A stretch of DNA of 64,000 nucleotides from the NCBI RefSeq assembly GCF_000317535.1, contig NC_019757.1, positions 2,744,501 to 2,808,500 of the forward strand, read 5' to 3'. This document shows positions 49,101 through 55,941 of the stretch, one piece after another. Under the pieces are notes generated by a model. It ran no database searches. It was not told the origin of the DNA and saw only the letters and a list, made by a program, of their open reading frames with translations. This stretch comes from Cylindrospermum stagnale PCC 7417 (GTDB lineage: Bacteria > Cyanobacteriota > Cyanobacteriia > Cyanobacteriales > Nostocaceae). The translations under genes were made by a program, and so were the position numbers. The stretch's first letter is position 1; each line of letters opens with the position of its first letter.

Positions 49101-50787
49101 CCAGGTTAACAGTGGGTTCAGCTTCATAGTTGAGACTTTGACCGGCTTTGAGTTTGAGTTGTCCATTCACCACTTCAAAACGGGTGTCATTGACGCTGAA
49201 GTTATAACTACTACTTGCATCGGGGTCACTAACTGTTAATGTGCCAATCACCGCAGCCACGGCATTTTCTGCCAGGCTGTTGTTAGATAAAGTAATATCT
49301 GTCGGGGCTTCGTTGACGTTGGTGACATTCAGAATTAAAGTACTTGTGTCGCTCAAATAGGGTCTAACGTTATCTGTGGCGGTAATAGTCACATAAATGG
49401 TGGGTTCAGTTTCAAAGTTGAGACTTTCACCGGCTTTGAGTTTGAGTTGTCCATTCACCACTTCAAAGCGGTAATCATAGGTGCTGAAGCTATAACTGCT
49501 ACCCGCATCGGGGTTAATAACTGCTAATGTACCAATGATTGCACCAACTGTATTTTCTGCTACACTTTTGTTAGATATAGTAATACCTGTTGGGTATTCG
49601 ATGACGTTGCTTACACCAAAAGTTATTTCTTGTTCGTAGGAGTACCCACTTTGGTCTGTGGCTTGAACTCTAATGCTGTAACTGTTTTTAGTTTCGTAAT
49701 CAAATACAGTGTAGGTTTCGAGTTGATTATTGATAATCGTAAAGAGACTGTTATCAGTTGCACCTGTTCCTTCTACTAAGCTATAGGTGAAGGTGTTATT
49801 AGGATTTGAGTCTGTGGTACTAAAATTACCAATTACTCCACGAGCCTGATTTTCCGGTATTTTAGTGCCTTGCCACTGAGACAACTTGACTTCAATGATA
49901 CCTACAAAAGAGGCATATTCACTGTTATCATTCCATCTGCCATTACCGTACATCGCCACATAATGTTCTCTGTTATTTGTATTATTTGGTTCACCTGGCT
50001 CCCAGTTAGTATAAGTAGAGGTTTCACCGTTCGCCCACCTGAACTGGCCTTCTGTCACCTGGTCTGTCAACCCAATCCAAAAAGTTTGACTACCAAAGGT
50101 AAAGGTATTGACTAACCAATCTTGCTCTGCTTGAGAGTTGATGGTGACAAGATTTTCCCCTAAACTTTCTGCTTCATTTTGAGCTTCTTGCCATGGGGCA
50201 TAGGTACTGAGGTGATAGATAGACCCATTAAACTGGTAGTAATTATTGGGTAAGAATACAGTGCTGAGGATTGTGAAGACGGAACTATAAGCCTCCATTA
50301 CCTGAACCTGCAAAGCCAGAGGCGCTTCAATCAATCCAGTGGCATATTCTAATGACCAGTCTCCACCCAGTGCAGCACTACCAGTCAAATCATCAGATGC
50401 TGCTACATCTGCCCCAGTTAACTGACTAATTTGCTGTACAAAAGCTTTACCTACAACTCCCTGAGCAACATCACAACCATACAGCAAGATGTCTCCTGTA
50501 GCCGTGAGAGATTTACCCCACTGTTGCAATTCTGAACCATAACCATTGAGGCTTTCCGAGTTCAGCAAAGTTGAACTAAGTGACAAACTACCCTCTGCAC
50601 CGTGAGAGATAATCTGAAGGCTATCAACGTCTGTAAGTCCTGCTAAATTCTCAGTAATTTGCCTAATACCATCCCGTCTGGGGTCAAGAATAAACACCAA
50701 TGTGCCTGGTTCGACACCATTAACCAGATTCTGGTAATCTGCAACCGTAGGATCAATGAAAACGACTGTTTTGGTAGATTGTGCCAT
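40141..50787 (-). CDS. Giant RTX adhesin: DUF4347, C-type lectin, cadherin-like repeats, metzincin protease, Ca-binding repeats
   Basis: 3548 residues from the ATG at 50787 (the frame opens with TTG at 50826). Order: DUF4347 (about 5-165; S-H-G and Y-G-C-D could be a His/Cys pair, H62 and C105); C-type lectin domain (about 186-300, W-E-P-G-E-P-N-N and W-N-D); cadherin-like repeats (about 310-1000); metzincin protease with H-E-T-L-H-A-L-G-L-N-H (zinc ligands H1168, H1172, H1178) and Met-turn I-M-S-Y; RTX nonapeptides (about 1380-1470); more cadherin-like repeats; a Pro/Gly linker (near 1795); He_PIG-like repeats; twelve 83- or 92-residue RTX units (about 2130-3210); a triplicated insert; a serralysin-type C-terminus. 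This fits type I secretion and Ca2+-dependent surface adhesion. No secretion genes are nearby. Confidence 0.92.
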   Translation of the reverse strand: MAQSTKTVVFIDPTVADYQNLVNGVEPGTLVFILDPRRDGIRQITENLAGLTDVDSLQIISHGAEGSLSLSSTLLNSESLNGYGSELQQWGKSLTATGDILLYGCDVAQGVVGKAFVQQISQLTGADVAASDDLTGSAALGGDWSLEYATGLIEAPLALQVQVMEAYSSVFTILSTVFLPNNYYQFNGSIYHLSTYAPWQEAQNEAESLGENLVTINSQAEQDWLVNTFTFGSQTFWIGLTDQVTEGQFRWANGETSTYTNWEPGEPNNTNNREHYVAMYGNGRWNDNSEYASFVGIIEVKLSQWQGTKIPENQARGVIGNFSTTDSNPNNTFTYSLVEGTGATDNSLFTIINNQLETYTVFDYETKNSYSIRVQATDQSGYSYEQEITFGVSNVIEYPTGITISNKSVAENTVGAIIGTLAVINPDAGSSYSFSTYDYRFEVVNGQLKLKAGESLNFETEPTIYVTITATDNVRPYLSDTSTLILNVTNVNEAPTDITLSNNSLAENAVAAVIGTLTVSDPDASSSYNFSVNDTRFEVVNGQLKLKAGQSLNYEAEPTVNLVITATDNGNLSVTRSFSLNVTNVNEAPTAITLSNNSVAENAVGAVIGTLAVTDPDAVNPIVGMLMIGSPNASSNHSFSINDNRFEVVNGQLKLKAGQSLNYEVEPTVNLNITATDNGTPSLSLTRSFSLNVSNVNEVPTAITLSNNSLAENAVAAVIGTLTVSDPDAGSSHSFSVNDTRFEVVNGQLKLKAGQSLNFEAEPTVNLNITATDNGTPSLSLTRSFTLNVSNVNEVPTAITLSNNSLAENAVAAVIGTLTVSDPDAGSSHSFSVNDSRFEVVNGQLKLKAGQSLNFEAEPTVNLNITATDNGTPSQSFTRSFTLNVSNVNEAPVVEDQTFIIDPTISLDENSKQAIGKVVATDPEGDEITYSIIEGNDNNYFSIDANTGVITANDITQLDFNTNSSYTLGLRISDIKGMINNKFITLMGRTIEPKKNLSTISNFRDLNPSIEFGEYINTGLSFIKDGGDFYKWISDSSESKVDTSGKTVITYSFFNNTESYQGNERVYELTSETKNNIRRILGQIIPSFINVQFEEVVENGSGHYGQIRYMGSNMGAILSSSQYAYANNPNPNKPLSGDVHLSYWNDNNTSTSGFQSKPGSVGFSALIHETLHALGLNHPGNYNGEQKAAVRDNTDIAYGDDNSTNTIMSYNGVRNNTTPMPYDIKALQFLYGSNAQYKSNNNIYQFTEVDKFKVDGGIPYTDLFFNTNYRLKQTIWDAGGIDTLDFSALPNLNSPNNSNDYYFFDLKGQGLDGYPYTAAGVKSGIITTNNSLTGDRYTALGEPSPSNHFTTNFGTAIAFGVTLENVEGSDYKDHIIGNNVANRFNGNAGDDTLDGNAGDDTLNGGEGNDILNGGEGNDTLDGGVGNDTLNGNAGDDTLNGNAGDDILNGGEGNDTLDGGEGNDILNGDVGFDAATYENQQNSIQLRDNGGGNSTASFAANGQTYTHQLQSIEKFELGQGNDYITVANPSDYFSFDGGPGEDTLDYSGLVPGTVRVKSDSFSFGSNWGRVEIGNVTQYYSSIEKIILPNNTFTVDENSEQGKPVGRVAPSQASDNLTYNIIPGNNNNAFAINQTTSEITVSGDAKLNYETPSKSYQLKVEANDSTTNLKVTANITINLRDLNEAPTDITLSNDEVVEKVPGAAISDVQVSDEDANSSHSFSVSDNRFEVIDVIDGWLLKLKDSQSLNYQDGSTVSFYIEATDNGGLSYSKRFTLTVINQPEDNNDSSSEDGGDGLPPPPPFGFGGGGGGGGGDQQTIKNIGKFFALNENTIQNTVVGSVGYGDNHIYSIIFGNNNNAFAINSNTGQITVNVNTMLDFETIPAYQLIVQATDGTGNVVGRGQVIINLRNVNEAPTLKQALTDQTATEDSAFTFIIPSDTFSDVDAGDVLTYSATLEDGNSLPNWLTFNAATRTFNSTPTNSEVGGISIKIEAKDKSGLVATDTFILTVANTNDTPVLKNAIVDQLFGSNTPLSFSIPENTFSDIDIGDSLSYTAIKEDGSPLPNWLNFNPTTRTFTGTPTLADVGLLNIKVIVTDTSRATASDTFVLNIRNLTGTPNDDTIIGTAHNDKIEGLGGNDTLDGGAGVDTLIGGTGNDTYIVDTITDTITENANEGTDTIQSSVSFSLAALTNVENLTLTGTAAINGTGNTGNNVITGNSGNNTLNGGAGNDTLDGGAGVDTLIGGTGNDTYIVDTITDTITENANEGTDTIQSSVSFSLAALTNVENLTLTGTAAINGTGNTGNNVITGNGGNNTLNGGAGNDILDGGAGADTLIGGTGEDIYIVDTTTDTITENANEGTDTIQSSVSFSLADLANVENLTLTGTDAINGTGNAGNNAITGNSGNNTLDGGAGNNTLSGDAGIDTLIGGTGDDVYIVDTTTDTITENANEGTDTIQSSVTFSLADLANVENLTLTGTDAINGTGNAANNVITGNIANNTLSGDAGIDTLIGGTGDDVYIVDTTTDTITENANEGTDTIQSSVTFSLADLANVENLTLTGTDAINGTGNAGNNAITGNSGNNTLNGGAGIDTLIGGLGNDIYIVDTTTDTITENAGEGTDTIQSSVTFSLAALANVENLTLTGTAAINATGNAANNVITGNAVNNTLNGGAGIDTLIGGLGNDIYIVDSTTDTITENAGEGTDTIQSSVTFSLANLPNIENLTLTGTAAINGTGNAGNNIITGNSGNNTLDGGAGIDTLIGGLGNDIYIVDTTTDTITENAGEGTDTIQSSVTFSLANLPNIENLTLTGTAAINGTGNAGNNAITGNSGNNTLNGGAGIDTLIGGLGNDIYIVDTTTDTITENAGEGTDTIQSSVTFSLANLPNIENLTLTGTSAINGTGNAGNNAITGNSGNNTLNGGAGIDTLIGGLGNDIYIVDTTTDTITENAGEGTDTIQSSVTFSLANLPNIENLTLTGTAAINGTGNAGNNIITGNNGNNTLNGGAGIDTLIGGLGNDIYIVDTTTDTITENAGEGTDTIQSSVTFSLANLPNIENLTLTGTAAINGTGNAGNNIITGNNGNNTLNGGAGDDTLYGGAGINTLIGGLGDDIYVVDTTTDTITENAGEGTDTIQSSVTFSLANLPNIENLTLTGTAAINGTGSAGSDIITGNSGNNTLNGGAGNDTLIGGAGDDILNGGTGDNTYIFDADTSQGADTINETIIALKTDHDRYVSALSAQESPSYDLVADRTEVQGWEKFTLINTGDGKIALKTDHDRYVSAQESPSYDLVADRTEVQGWEKFTLINTGDGKIALKTDHDRYVSAQESPSYDLIADRIEVQGWEKFTVIDASNGTLDFSATTTKTINLDLSLAGQQSLNENLSLTLGMTIGSQTFINVENAIGGSLNDTLRGNDLNNLLKGNEGDDILTGGLGKDTLTGGLGADRFDYRNLADSVFSNYDVITDFTATAGNDLFLVSTARTGFSNAGTVATLDTVGIAAALTNANFGSNFAAQFTFGSRTFVAINDATAGFNATADAVIEVTGLTGALGLNNFTTTLV
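40778..41150 (-). repeat. Triplicated 129-bp (43-aa) unit inside the adhesin gene
   Basis: Nearly identical units start (plus-strand view) at 40778, 40907 and 41036, exactly 129 bp apart. Each encodes A-L-K-T-D-H-D-R-Y-V-S-A, then D-L-V-A-D-R-T-E-V-Q-G-W-E-K-F-T. The first-translated copy has three extra residues. The sequence resembles fascin/lectin-type beta-trefoil units; three make one trefoil. It interrupts a serralysin-like stretch that reads smoothly without it. Confidence 0.85.
41160..44400 (-). repeat. Twelve tandem 249/276-bp units in the adhesin gene
   Basis: The marker GATTGAATTGTATCTG (or its close variant) recurs at about 41411, 41687, 41936, 42185, 42434, 42683, 42932, 43181, 43430, 43706, 43982 and 44258. 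Spacing is 276, then eight times 249, then 276 three times. The 27-bp difference is exactly one RTX nonapeptide. Each unit encodes Y-I-V-D-x-x-x-D-T-I-T-E-N-A, a strand-rich spacer, then G-G-A-G-x-D-T-L-type Ca2+ repeats. Confidence 0.9.
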
Positions 50788-51172
50788 GATTAGGTTCTTA
50801 TCTGTATGTGTAAGTATATTCGTCAACTAAGTAAATAAAACTGTTATTCTACTTACATTACTCAACTGCGTACTGAGTAATTTACTGATAATAACCCATT
50901 AGTGACAAGTCAAAGGCGAGTAAATTTTATAAATTAAATTTTGTCAATATGTCTAAATATAGAAATAACTCTGCATAAGAATGATAATCATATAAAGGGC
51001 TGGGGTCAGCAAGCCTGTCATTTGCCACCACTTAACTCTTAAAAGCCTTGTCTTGTAAAGCTTCTAGAAAAAAACGCACTCTTACTCGTTGTGTGGCGGG
51101 AAACGTCAGCTTCGGTGATTTTAGCCCCTCTAGGCGATGGCGCAGATCGCTATTCTATTTGAGATAAAACTT
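50788..51172. other. 385-bp intergenic region upstream of the adhesin
   Basis: AT-rich near the adhesin start and probably its promoter, though no -10/-35 pair was chosen. It also has a GCGAT-to-ATCGC palindromic element at 51134-51150. No gene was seen. Confidence 0.45.
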
Positions 51173-51584
51173 TTAGTGCTGTCGGTCAAAAACGCCGAAC
51201 TGTGATTTAACACCATTAACAATCACCTCCAACTTTCCAGACTTATAGCCCTGATAAATAGTAGCTCTGTTTAAGTTGGTATAATCAGCCCTGTAAACGT
51301 CTCTGTATAGGTTCCAGTCTACATATCTGCCATCTCTCCACACCTTGGGAGTTGTGCCGGTGTACTGAAGTTTTACCCGATTCTTAAGGGAAATATACTC
51401 AGCCACTGCTCCATTGGTTTTTAACCGTGAATTTACCAAGGTAGTTAGTTTGAAATTATCATAGTTTCCCTCGCCCACCTCCAAAGCAAACCCAGCTATA
51501 CCTTCACCCTTGACAGTAGAAATAACTAAATCATCTGGGTAATTTGGTGCAGGGGTGAAATTGCCAAACTTTAGGTTGATGGGT

Positions 51585-51618
51585 GCGATCGCCTCCGGCG
51601 GGCGCTCTGCGCCATCGC
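51585..51618. repeat. 26-bp palindromic insert in a HIP1 site (frameshifting)
   Basis: Between GCGAT and ATCGC (minus-strand view) lies GGCGCAGAGCGCCCGCCGGAG-type sequence. Deleting 26 bp leaves one GCGATCGC and restores the reading frame of the host gene. Confidence 0.8.
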
Positions 51619-52702
51619 TAAATCAGTCTTCTCCAGTTTAATAAATAATTTTCCCCCAAGAATCTCAACCACTGCCGATTTAGGTAAGAAGAACTGCACA
51701 TCACCCGTGCCCAACCAAACTGCTAAATTCTGATATTGAGCTATGGAGTGGGGTTTTGACGACGAGGGAATAAAGTAATCAACACCCCGGCGAGAGTTGT
51801 AAGCCATCATTTTAAACCCACTCCAATCAGCAGCGCTGCCTTCTGCCAAGGTTCCCAACTGGTAAGTTTCGCTAAAATACAGAGTTTCGTGAAATGCTGG
51901 CGGCTTGTCCTCTTTCCAGTTGAGATAGTCAGGTTTAGAGTTGAGCAGTTCTAGGGGCTTGATAAATTCCTTTCTCGCTAACGCCACCGCGACTCCGGGG
52001 GGACGATAGCTGCTCATAATTAAATGCACCAAATCAGGATTTTGATTTAAATCCTTCACCGGTGAATCACCAAAATACAAGCCCAACGCCTGAGATGCAC
52101 CACTGCACCATACACAATTCCCCTTACCATAGTCTCGTTTGCTGGGGCCACCAAAGGCACCACGCCAGTACTTTAATGCCCCGGTGGTGGTGAACCAATC
52201 TAACGCAGACTTGGCATATTGCTTTACTTCTGGGTCTTTGGCGTAATCATACAAATTTACATAGGTGGTTAAACCGTGCCCAAGGTAGATTTCACTATCC
52301 CACTCACCTTGTCCTGTTTGGTAGAGCGATCGCACCTTTTGAGCAATTCTTCCTTTATAAATTAGTCGTGTCCGCTCGTTTCCAACTTCTTCTGCAAATA
52401 AGTAAACTGCAACTTCCCGCATCGCCTTGAGGTTGTCAGTGTCCCGACAATCAACCCAGGTATCGCAGTTATCGGTTGAGTTTTCCCAAAACTTGCGGGG
52501 TTGATCAAAATGTTGAGTAAGGGGGTCAACTTTAGTAAATAACCTCATTGCTTCCCTCATTCTTGACTTGTAACCAGGACTGAGAAACTGTCCAAAGCCA
52601 AAGTATTTCCTAATTTGCCCCTTGAGTGTAAAGCCAGAATAAAAGTCTATCCCCAATGTATGAGAGTGTAACTCAGATTGTTTATCCTTACCTTCCAAAA
52701 AT

Positions 52703-52755
52703 GCGATAGCGTTCGCGAAGCGTGTGCCCTGCACTCAGCGCTCCGCAGTAATCGC
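52703..52755. repeat. 45-bp palindromic insert in a HIP1 site (nonsense)
   Basis: Sequence GCGAT-45 bp-(AT)CGC, with arms GCGATAGCGTTCGCG and CGCTCCGCAGTAATCGC. Deleting 45 bp leaves GCGATCGC. The length is a multiple of three but an in-frame TGA is carried within. Confidence 0.85.
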
Positions 52756-52879
52756 TTCCTCTTTATTTCCCCTAAGAAAGTCAATCATCGCTCTGGGATA
52801 GCTTTGTTTCTCATACTCGTAGGCTGTGCTGCCGTAAATACCCGCAGGAAATTTTTCTAAATACTCTGCTGAACGTTCT

Positions 52880-53307
52880 TTAAATTCTGCCTCTAGTTGT
52901 GGACTCCAGGCTAGCACTGCCCTCTGAGCTATTAGTAAAATTAAAATTGTTAGTAGTTTTTTCATAATTGAATAGACTTAACGCCCACCAGGCAATATGT
53001 GTAAACTGACCCGATTCAAACCAAGTAAGTGTGTAAATTAAATAGGCAATAATTACCCCAGCCAGTGGGGAATAATTTGATTTAACTACTCTAACCAGAC
53101 AGTATCCAAATATCAATAAACATAAAGCTAATCCAGGTATTCCAATAGATATAGCCCAATCAATTATTAAATTGTGTGATTTTGTGTAAGGCACTTTAAT
53201 CATTTCATGGGTATGCACACTTTTAATTAAATCATGCGAAATACTAAAGCAATCCATACATAGCCAAATAATGGCTTTTCATTAATTTTTTTAACTGATG
53301 ATTGCAT
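52880..53307 (-). pseudogene. O-antigen polymerase/ligase (Wzy-type) C-terminal fragment, frameshifted
   Basis: The fragment reads I-N-E-K-P-L-F-G-Y, loses one base near 53256, and resumes D-C-F-S-I-S, then K-S-H-N-L-I-I-D-W-A-I-S-I-G-I-P-G-L-A-L-C-L-L, the hallmark of the Wzy_C/O-antigen ligase family, followed by membrane helices. The front of the gene is missing where the IS630 remnant lies. Its end overlaps the next gene's start by 86 bases. Together these suggest a former exopolysaccharide gene group. Confidence 0.75.
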
Positions 53308-53385
53308 ATAAAATGCCTGCCAGATGTAAGTTTTTCAGTAAGGACTCCGGTCTAAATTTGAGGGATTAAATCCGGGGTTTGCACA

Positions 53386-53604
53386 TTAGGATTAACATTG
53401 TCCTTGCTCTTGATACTGTTTCAACATTTTTTGCACAAAAGCTTTACCAACACCAAAGTTTACAGCTAACTTTCTAACTGAAATATTTCCTGAGTGATAA
53501 GCATTAACTACTTTTTATCTGAGATCAACGGAATATGGTTTCATAATAATAGTTTATCTATTTTGCATTATTGTACTTCACGTTACTGGAAAGTGCTGTA
53601 TTCC
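53386..53604 (-). pseudogene. Second IS630 transposase N-terminal remnant
   Basis: Start ATG at 53544 (minus strand), M-K-P-Y-S-V-D-L-R then TAA in place of Glu; the same helix-turn-helix sequence as 39302 follows, with one inserted base near 53397. The terminal sequence (AATACAGCACTTTCCAGTAACGTGAAG) lies at about 53576-53602. Nonsense, frameshift and loss of the catalytic part make it dead. Confidence 0.85.
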
Positions 53605-53668
53605 CTCTGTTCGATAAATGATAAATTGCATTGAGAGAGACTTGTGTGTACACCTTAGCCTAAAAACA

Positions 53669-53694
53669 TAGAGACGTTTCATCAAACGTCTCTA
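53669..53694. terminator. Hairpin TAGAGACGTTT / AAACGTCTCTA
   Basis: Perfect 11-bp stem with a 4-base loop, 30 bases past the stop of the minus-strand M48-like gene. It probably ends that transcript, although the T run after it is weak. A dispersed palindrome class (compare 11349-11382). Confidence 0.6.
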
Positions 53695-53723
53695 CATTCA
53701 CCCGAACCAGCTAACAAAACTAA

Positions 53724-54605
53724 TCACCAAGAAGTCAAAAAATTCCACCCTTCCTTTCCTTCCGGTATATCTAACTCTTTCTGTTGAACTAAAGCATCAT
53801 ATTCTCCTGAATCAACCCATTTCAATAACTCTCCAGCCCGCATAACTACCCAAGAAAGACCAGTTTCGCTATAACTCAATATTTTAGTTACCTGATCCAA
53901 ACTATCAAAGCTATTAGCTGCAAACTCACGGGCTTGGACAAGGAAATCGTCAATTACAGTAGTAGTCAAATACTCTTCTGGCAAACCTGCGAGTTTCATC
54001 AGTGCAGTAGTTGCCACATTAATATCTTGACAAGCCAGTAATCCAGCACGATCAGCAGTGAACCTAGCCATCATCAGCCAATTATACAAAGCCAGTTCCA
54101 TTCCAGTAGCTACCAAGCCACCAAACCCCAGTGTGGTACTGGTCAACAAATTTTTTAAAGTTGGCATCACAAATGCCATTTGGTGATAAATCATGCTCTC
54201 ACTCTTAATGCGAGCGACTTCGTGTCCCAAAACGTAAAGTAACTCATCTGCGTTCAGCCACTCCATTGCATCTAGATTTATACCAATAATGGACTTTTCC
54301 ACCCCGACAATGTAGGTTTTAATGTGCCCTGTACCTCGAAACAGATACATTTCAGGTACTGTGGGAACATCAAGAATTCGACAAGTTTCTACAAGTGGCT
54401 GATGCAATTGAGGAAAATTATTAGGCGTAACTCTGATTTCACTGCCAAGGCTTTGTAGCCTAAGTAGACGATCAATTCCGTACTCATTAATTTTTTTGAG
54501 TAGTGGGGAAACACCAGGCATATTTTTCAAAGAAGCCAAAGCTTTGCGGTCAAATGGGTGTTCATAAGCTTGTGAACTCAGTCCAGTTAATATTTTTCTC
54601 GTCAT
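53724..54605 (-). CDS. M48-like protein lacking canonical zinc ligands
   Basis: 293 residues resembling Ste24/HtpX-type peptidases over A-D-E-L-L-Y-V-L-G-H-E-V-A-R-I-K-S and F-T-A-D-R-A-G-L-L-A-C-Q-D. The active motif H-E-x-x-H is here H128-E129-V-A-R132: the second zinc His is Arg. The third ligand, normally Glu four residues before the Asp of the second motif, is R181. Two of three ligands are thus missing. A weak hydrophobic stretch lies at about 142-178. It is either a non-catalytic relative or a decayed enzyme; the intact long frame favours the former. Confidence 0.8.
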   Translation of the reverse strand: MTRKILTGLSSQAYEHPFDRKALASLKNMPGVSPLLKKINEYGIDRLLRLQSLGSEIRVTPNNFPQLHQPLVETCRILDVPTVPEMYLFRGTGHIKTYIVGVEKSIIGINLDAMEWLNADELLYVLGHEVARIKSESMIYHQMAFVMPTLKNLLTSTTLGFGGLVATGMELALYNWLMMARFTADRAGLLACQDINVATTALMKLAGLPEEYLTTTVIDDFLVQAREFAANSFDSLDQVTKILSYSETGLSWVVMRAGELLKWVDSGEYDALVQQKELDIPEGKEGWNFLTSW

Positions 54606-55155
54606 TGGTTTTGAAGTTTTTGTAGGTTATGTTGTAGAAACTGGTGGGATACAAGCTTTTTGTCTAAAAGCTAATTAAAATTAGCAGCTAACTGCATTTT
54701 TTGCCAATAAATTTAACTTTAACTGAAATTGAACGTCAGAATTGACCTTTTAGGATTCCAAAGAGGTCGATTCTTGGTTAACCGAACCGTATTGGCTGCC
54801 GACCTAGCTCTCATGCTAAATGGGGTGACAGAAGTACGGTTATTGCTGGATTTTTCAGCAACACAAGCAGCAAATCTTTTGTCCAGCACGAATATCTGCA
54901 TTGTCGATGCAGTAGGAACCGACAAACTAGTGACTTGGTTGAAGGGGAAGTGAAGATTACCCATCAAGTAATGCAGATATCAGTGCAGAAACACAAATTT
55001 TTTGTGAATTCGCCTAAATCCCTCATAAATGCCGATAAATCTACAGAACGCTCTGCGAACGGGCATAGCTGCGCTTACCGCGTAGCGTCTCGAAATAAAG
55101 AAACATATGTAAGAATATATATGTTTTGTATACATAAACACAAATTTACAAAAAC
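54606..55155. other. 550-bp intergenic region
   Basis: A 74-codon plus-strand frame at 54729-54953 has protein-like hydrophobic spacing, but its start (TTG) has no ribosome site and it overlaps an equally long minus-strand frame, so it is not called. A palindromic repeat scrap (CGCTCTGCGAACGGGCATAGCTGCGC to GTAGCGTCTCG) lies at about 55048-55092. Confidence 0.4.
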
Positions 55156-55776
55156 ATGAAAGCAGCAATTGTCGCTTCTTTGACCTTACTCAGTTTGACT
55201 GCTCCTGCATTAGCTGTTACCACCGAGCAATATAAATTCCAGGGAGAAAGCGCTTCAGCCTATTTTTATCAAAATGATGGCTGCAACTCAACCTATGTTG
55301 ATGTTTATGCTTTTGAAAATGCCACTAAAAATGCGCCGGGTGCACCAACTAAGCAGTCAGAGGTTTACATCTACTATTCAAACTATAACTACTGCACCGC
55401 AACCAAGTCCTATGGTTCTGGCGCTAGTAAAAACCCAATCTTCAAAAGTAACAAATCGCTGCAATCTGCCTCTTTGAATGGTACTTTCACCGTCACTGAT
55501 TACTTATCAGGGCCTACTGTCAAAAGGGCACCGCTTACTAAAACCGTAGACTTGGCTTTGACATGGACAGGTGTCGGTGATATATACCGTGGCAATAATC
55601 ACAGTCACAATCAAGGGCCTGGCTACAGATCAAATTTTCGCTCTGTCGGTGCTTATCGTGATGCCAAAGTTGCCGGCACTGTTACCTTAGATGGGACAGA
55701 CCTAATTGCAAATCTGTCTAGCAATGCTTCTTTGAGTTTTTCTAACAGCGCTTCTCTGTCTATTACCAAAAACTAG
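55156..55776 (+). CDS. Exported protein of unknown function, 206 aa
   Basis: The signal peptide is clear: M-K-A-A-I-V-A-S-L-T-L-L-S-L-T-A-P-A-L-A, cleavage after residue 20. The mature part is rich in Ser, Thr, Asn and Tyr, with two Cys (D-G-C-N-S and Y-N-Y-C-T) that may pair, and alternating beta-strand patterns. Family not recognised. It stands alone between minus-strand genes. Probably periplasmic or surface. Confidence 0.7.
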   Translation: MKAAIVASLTLLSLTAPALAVTTEQYKFQGESASAYFYQNDGCNSTYVDVYAFENATKNAPGAPTKQSEVYIYYSNYNYCTATKSYGSGASKNPIFKSNKSLQSASLNGTFTVTDYLSGPTVKRAPLTKTVDLALTWTGVGDIYRGNNHSHNQGPGYRSNFRSVGAYRDAKVAGTVTLDGTDLIANLSSNASLSFSNSASLSITKN

Positions 55777-55941
55777 ACTGTAGTTTGATTGGGAAGAATT
55801 CTTTGTTGCTTGGTATAAACCAAGCGAGTAAATCCATTGCCATCCGTCAGTTCGTCCATCCGTCCACAGACTGATTATTTATATCTACAGTTTCTGTGGA
55901 CGTGACCGAAGGACGATTTTGGACGCTAATTTCGGTCAAAT

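Larger units (their letters stand above)
51173..52965 (-). pseudogene. Exported protein gene broken by two palindromic insertions in HIP1 sites
   Basis: One ancestral gene in three pieces. It begins with a signal peptide (M-K-K-L-L-T-I-L-I-L-L-I, cleavage after V-L-A). At 52703-52755 a 45-bp insert interrupts a GCGATCGC site and brings an in-frame TGA; without it the frame reads E-E-A-I-A-F-L-E-G-K. At 51585-51618 a 26-bp insert in another GCGATCGC shifts the frame; without it the frame reads D-L-A-I-A-P-I-N-L-K-F-G-N and runs on to F-D-R-Q-H at 51173. The restored protein is about 570 residues; the helix-rich middle vaguely resembles alpha/alpha-toroid polysaccharide lyases. Family not firmly recognised. 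Confidence 0.8.

Noticed and set aside
40538-49129. Many plus-strand frames of 60-190 codons opposite the adhesin
   Set aside because: They are reverse readings of the tandem repeats, with the same period as the minus-strand gene and low-complexity composition.
54729-54953. Possible 74-residue protein
   Set aside because: TTG start without ribosome site, and an equally long frame on the other strand; no recognisable family.
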